From: Nitrospira sp.
GTDB taxonomy: Bacteria > UBA9089 > CG2-30-40-21 > SBAY01
Length of the DNA stretch: 34,798 nucleotides
Assembly: GCA_005239945.1 (NCBI GenBank)
Contig: SBAY01000346.1
Span: 1 to 34,798, forward strand
Direction: 5' to 3'
How positions within the stretch are numbered: the stretch's first letter is position 1; each line of letters begins with the position of its first letter. The notes under the pieces were generated by a model. That model was given only the letters and a program-made list of their open reading frames with translations, ran no database searches and had not been told where the DNA came from. The position numbers were made by a program, and so were the translations under genes. Shown in pieces: positions 32,373 through 34,798 of this stretch.

Positions 32373-33331
32373 AAGTTTACTCCTCCTTTAATTTTTTTTC
32401 TCCAAAAATCTAATAAATCTTTTAAAGTTCTGTTTAATGGTATTTCAGGAGACCAGCCTGTTTGATTTTTAAATTTAGAATAATCTCCAATCTGAACAGG
32501 AATATCTGCCGGTCTCATTCTATTTGGGTCCTGTTCAATTTCTATTTTTATTTGTGAAAAACTTAAAAGAATGTCTAATATTTCTTTTGTTGAGTAATCT
32601 TTTCCCGAGCAAATATTATATACCTCACCAAATATCCCTTTTTCTACTGCTAACCAATATCCTCTAACTATATCCCGAACATCTGTAAAATCCCGTTTAG
32701 CTTCTAAATTACCTACCTTGATGATTGATTCTTGAAGTCCTTTCTCAATCATCGCAATTTGCCTGGCAAAGTTAGAACAGACAAAATCTTCTCGTTCTCC
32801 TGGCCCTGTAATATTAAAAGCCCTTGTCCGAATTATCTTCAAATTATAATTATTGAAATACTGATAACCTACCATGTCTTGAAGGATTTTACTTATTCCA
32901 TAAGGACTTATTGGTCTAAAAAGACATTTTTCATTTATCGGATTTTCTTCTTTGGGTACCAATCCATATTCAGCACTTGAACCAGGGACAAGGATGATAG
33001 GGTTAATTTCTACAGCTCTAATTGCTTCAAGAAGATTTATAGTTCCTCCAAAATTTGTCATATAAAACTCCATTGTCTTCTCTCTTGAAACAGGGTCAAA
33101 GGTTTTTGCTGACAGGTGAAAAATTATATCTGGTTTAATATTACGAATCAAGGTATATATTTCCTCTTCATTACAAATGTCACATAGAATAACATTAATT
33201 GAATTCAAAACAGAAGAGGTTATCGACTTATTTATATCAATTCCAATAACTTCTCCCATATTTTTGCTCACTAAAAATTTAGCTAACTGCCTACCACAAA
33301 AACCATTTATTCCGGTTATCAATATTTTCAT
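32345..33331 (-). CDS. GDP-sugar SDR, Rmd/Gmd-like
   Basis: 328 residues. ITGINGFCGRQLAKFL is the Rossmann motif; SSAEYG and YGISK give the Ser and YxxxK catalytic residues; RAFNITGPGEREDFVCSNFA and VRDIVRGYW match the GDP-mannose 4,6-dehydratase/GDP-6-deoxy-hexulose reductase group. The first G-rich motif reads GINGFCG rather than GxxGxxG with Gly at each site, as is usual in this subgroup. It probably makes a deoxy-hexose such as GDP-rhamnose-like sugars together with its overlapping neighbour and the nucleotidyltransferase. The start ATG lies 7 nt after the ligase gene's stop codon. Confidence 0.85.
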   Translation of the reverse strand: MKILITGINGFCGRQLAKFLVSKNMGEVIGIDINKSITSSVLNSINVILCDICNEEEIYTLIRNIKPDIIFHLSAKTFDPVSREKTMEFYMTNFGGTINLLEAIRAVEINPIILVPGSSAEYGLVPKEENPINEKCLFRPISPYGISKILQDMVGYQYFNNYNLKIIRTRAFNITGPGEREDFVCSNFARQIAMIEKGLQESIIKVGNLEAKRDFTDVRDIVRGYWLAVEKGIFGEVYNICSGKDYSTKEILDILLSFSQIKIEIEQDPNRMRPADIPVQIGDYSKFKNQTGWSPEIPLNRTLKDLLDFWRKKIKGGVNLWTGRVKRY

Positions 33332-33337
33332 TAATTC

Positions 33338-34714
33338 TTATTCCTTATTTGGGTTTAAATATTTAGAGGCAACCTCTGAGAGAATATATCGATGTTTACC
33401 AGATTTATCAGGGGGAATATTATCTACGAAGTCAACACTTATATTCGTATTTTCTCCCATCATTTCTTTATATTTTGTTTTAATATAATCTACATTTTGG
33501 GGCTCAAATTTATCGGTTTTAACTATTTTAACCAAAATTTCATCAACAGACTTCTGAATAACTTTAAATTTATTAACTCCATTTAAATCCCTGAGCACAT
33601 AGGCAAAAAATCCTCCATAAATACCTTTCCCTTCTTTGGTAACGATATAATCATGGACCCTGCCTTCAACTATCTTCATTAGGGGCAGCCCTCGTCCACA
33701 ACTACATTTTTCTTTATATGGTTGTCCTATATCTCCTGTTTTGTATCTAATAAATGGCATTCCATAATTAGTTAAATCAGTAACTATTATTTCACCAGAT
33801 TCTTCTACATAACCTGCTGCTTCCTGAGGTAGAAATTCAACAATTAAATGGTCTTGATTAATATGGATATTCCCTTGTGGGCACTCATGAGCAACAAACC
33901 CGGCATCGCGACCTCCATAACCATTAGCTACCTTAGTTTTAAAAGTAGATTGAATTAAATCTCGTTGAAAATCATATAAAACCTCCCCAGTAGTAAAAAT
34001 TGCCTTGATTTTTATATTTTTTAGATCAATTCGGTTTTCATTTATAAATTGACAAAGAAAATATATAGCAGATGGATAACCAAATATAGAGGCAGGATGA
34101 TAATTGATTATTATTCGGGCATATTTAGCTAATGATTCCTCTGTCAAATTAAATGCAGAAAGGAGTTGACTGTTGACTAATTTATCTCTAATTTCTCGTA
34201 GTCCATTTTGAACAGATAATTCAATAGGTGAACCCCATAGAACTATCTCTCTTTCTCCTATTTCCACATTCCACCATCTTCTACTTCTAAATCTAGCGGC
34301 TATATCATAGGATACTCTATTTTTATCCACCAAAAATATTAATGGTTCACCGGTAGAACCACCTGTTGTCATTCGTTTTAATTTACCCTTATAATTTTTT
34401 GCGGTCAAATCATTGAAATTAGCCTTGATATTTTCCTTTGTTAAAAATGGAATTTTATTAAGATTTGCCAGACCTTTAATATCATCAGGAGTCATATTCA
34501 ATTCATTAAATACCCTTCTATAATAAGGTACATTTTCATAAGCGTGGGAAAGCAGGTTTTTTAACTTTAGCCATTGAAGATGTTGAATCTCATCTGGCGA
34601 GTACCATTGTGTTTTTTCTAACTCCTTCAGACATTTAAAAGTTTGTCGTCCGAATATAAATTCATTTAAAGGATAGATTAGATGTTTTACTATTATTGGG
34701 TGTCGAGTAGACAT
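33338..34714 (-). CDS. Phenylacetate-CoA ligase-like adenylate-forming enzyme (PaaK/CapK family)
   Basis: About 458 residues from ATG 34714, which has AAGGAGG (34724-34730) 9 nt upstream; the two TTG codons before it are less likely. The adenylate-forming P-loop is MTTGGSTGEPL, followed by GYPSAIYFL, the FTTGEVLYDFQR region, NGYGGRDAGFVAHE and the hinge-proximal YKTGDIG. A Cys-rich CSCGRGLP lies near residue 345. Close relatives (CapK) occur in capsule loci and are thought to activate an acid for transfer to the polymer; the acid is not known. It is the first gene of the long - strand cluster, about 40 nt after a group II intron domain V. Confidence 0.88.
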   Translation of the reverse strand: MSTRHPIIVKHLIYPLNEFIFGRQTFKCLKELEKTQWYSPDEIQHLQWLKLKNLLSHAYENVPYYRRVFNELNMTPDDIKGLANLNKIPFLTKENIKANFNDLTAKNYKGKLKRMTTGGSTGEPLIFLVDKNRVSYDIAARFRSRRWWNVEIGEREIVLWGSPIELSVQNGLREIRDKLVNSQLLSAFNLTEESLAKYARIIINYHPASIFGYPSAIYFLCQFINENRIDLKNIKIKAIFTTGEVLYDFQRDLIQSTFKTKVANGYGGRDAGFVAHECPQGNIHINQDHLIVEFLPQEAAGYVEESGEIIVTDLTNYGMPFIRYKTGDIGQPYKEKCSCGRGLPLMKIVEGRVHDYIVTKEGKGIYGGFFAYVLRDLNGVNKFKVIQKSVDEILVKIVKTDKFEPQNVDYIKTKYKEMMGENTNISVDFVDNIPPDKSGKHRYILSEVASKYLNPNKE

Positions 34715-34753
34715 ATTCAACAACCTCCTTTTAATTGCTTAATGCCCCTCACA

Positions 34754-34786
34754 GAACCGTGCTTGAGGTTTTCCCTCACACGGCTC
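34754..34786 (-). ncRNA. Group II intron domain V
   Basis: On the - strand this 33-nt hairpin starts GAGCCGTG and ends CACGGTTC (8 bp, with the AGC triad at the start). A 5-bp TGAGG/CCTCA upper stem closes a 5-nt purine loop, with the usual 2-nt bulge (AG) on the 3' side. This is the catalytic core hairpin of group II introns. The upstream domains and any maturase gene would lie beyond the right edge. I cannot find a convincing domain VI between here and the start of the ligase gene, so the intron's 3' end may be decayed or cut. Confidence 0.85.
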
Positions 34787-34798
34787 TTCGGTAATACA

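Overview
The window is AT-rich DNA from a Gram-negative-type bacterium. The evidence is a LolC/LolD lipoprotein-release pair, a PilX-like pilus protein, a PEP-CTERM protein and a Wzx/Wzy-type exopolysaccharide locus. A giant secreted protein with cohesin, dockerin and FlgD/T9SS-like C-terminal modules, together with many long imperfect inverted repeats between genes, fits an uncultured candidate-phylum lineage better than a model organism. I cannot assign a phylum from the sequence alone.

Layout. Positions 1-6515 read on the + strand and are mostly housekeeping: a tRNA-Glu(TTC) with its own promoter, a clan AA aspartic-protease-like gene overlapping purH, lysS, a RelE-type toxin-antitoxin pair, and lolC and lolD. 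Positions 6610-34714 read entirely on the - strand and converge on lolD. In transcription order they begin with a PaaK/CapK-like ligase, two SDR sugar-nucleotide enzymes, a sugar-phosphate nucleotidyltransferase, a Wzx flippase, an O-antigen-ligase-like protein, a B12-binding radical SAM protein, a GT4 glycosyltransferase, an ATP-grasp ligase and a polysaccharide deacetylase. They continue with a phosphatidylserine-decarboxylase-like protein plus a small membrane protein, the 1615-residue lyase/cohesin/dockerin protein, a FemAB-like protein, a fusion of GT4 with a phosphosugar transferase, a PIG-L deacetylase, a PEP-CTERM protein, a TPR protein and a PilX-like protein. At the right edge the - strand carries a group II intron domain V just upstream of the first gene.

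How it works together. The - strand genes look like an exopolysaccharide locus of the exosortase/PEP-CTERM type. Sugar nucleotides are made, loaded on a lipid carrier by the fused transferase, extended by GT4 enzymes, flipped by Wzx and polymerised or ligated by the Wzy-like protein. The polymer or its carrier may then be modified by deacetylases, the ATP-grasp enzyme and the FemAB-like protein. No exosortase gene lies in the window. Four near-consensus sigma70 promoters, each with a 17-bp spacer, split the downstream half into separate units: PSD-like plus small membrane protein, giant protein, FemAB, and PEP-CTERM.

Most of the larger intergenic gaps hold a long imperfect inverted repeat, usually of unrelated sequence, including one with a 27-bp perfect stem made of heptamers between lolC and lolD. 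One of these repeats appears to have been absorbed into the C-terminus of the fused glycosyltransferase.
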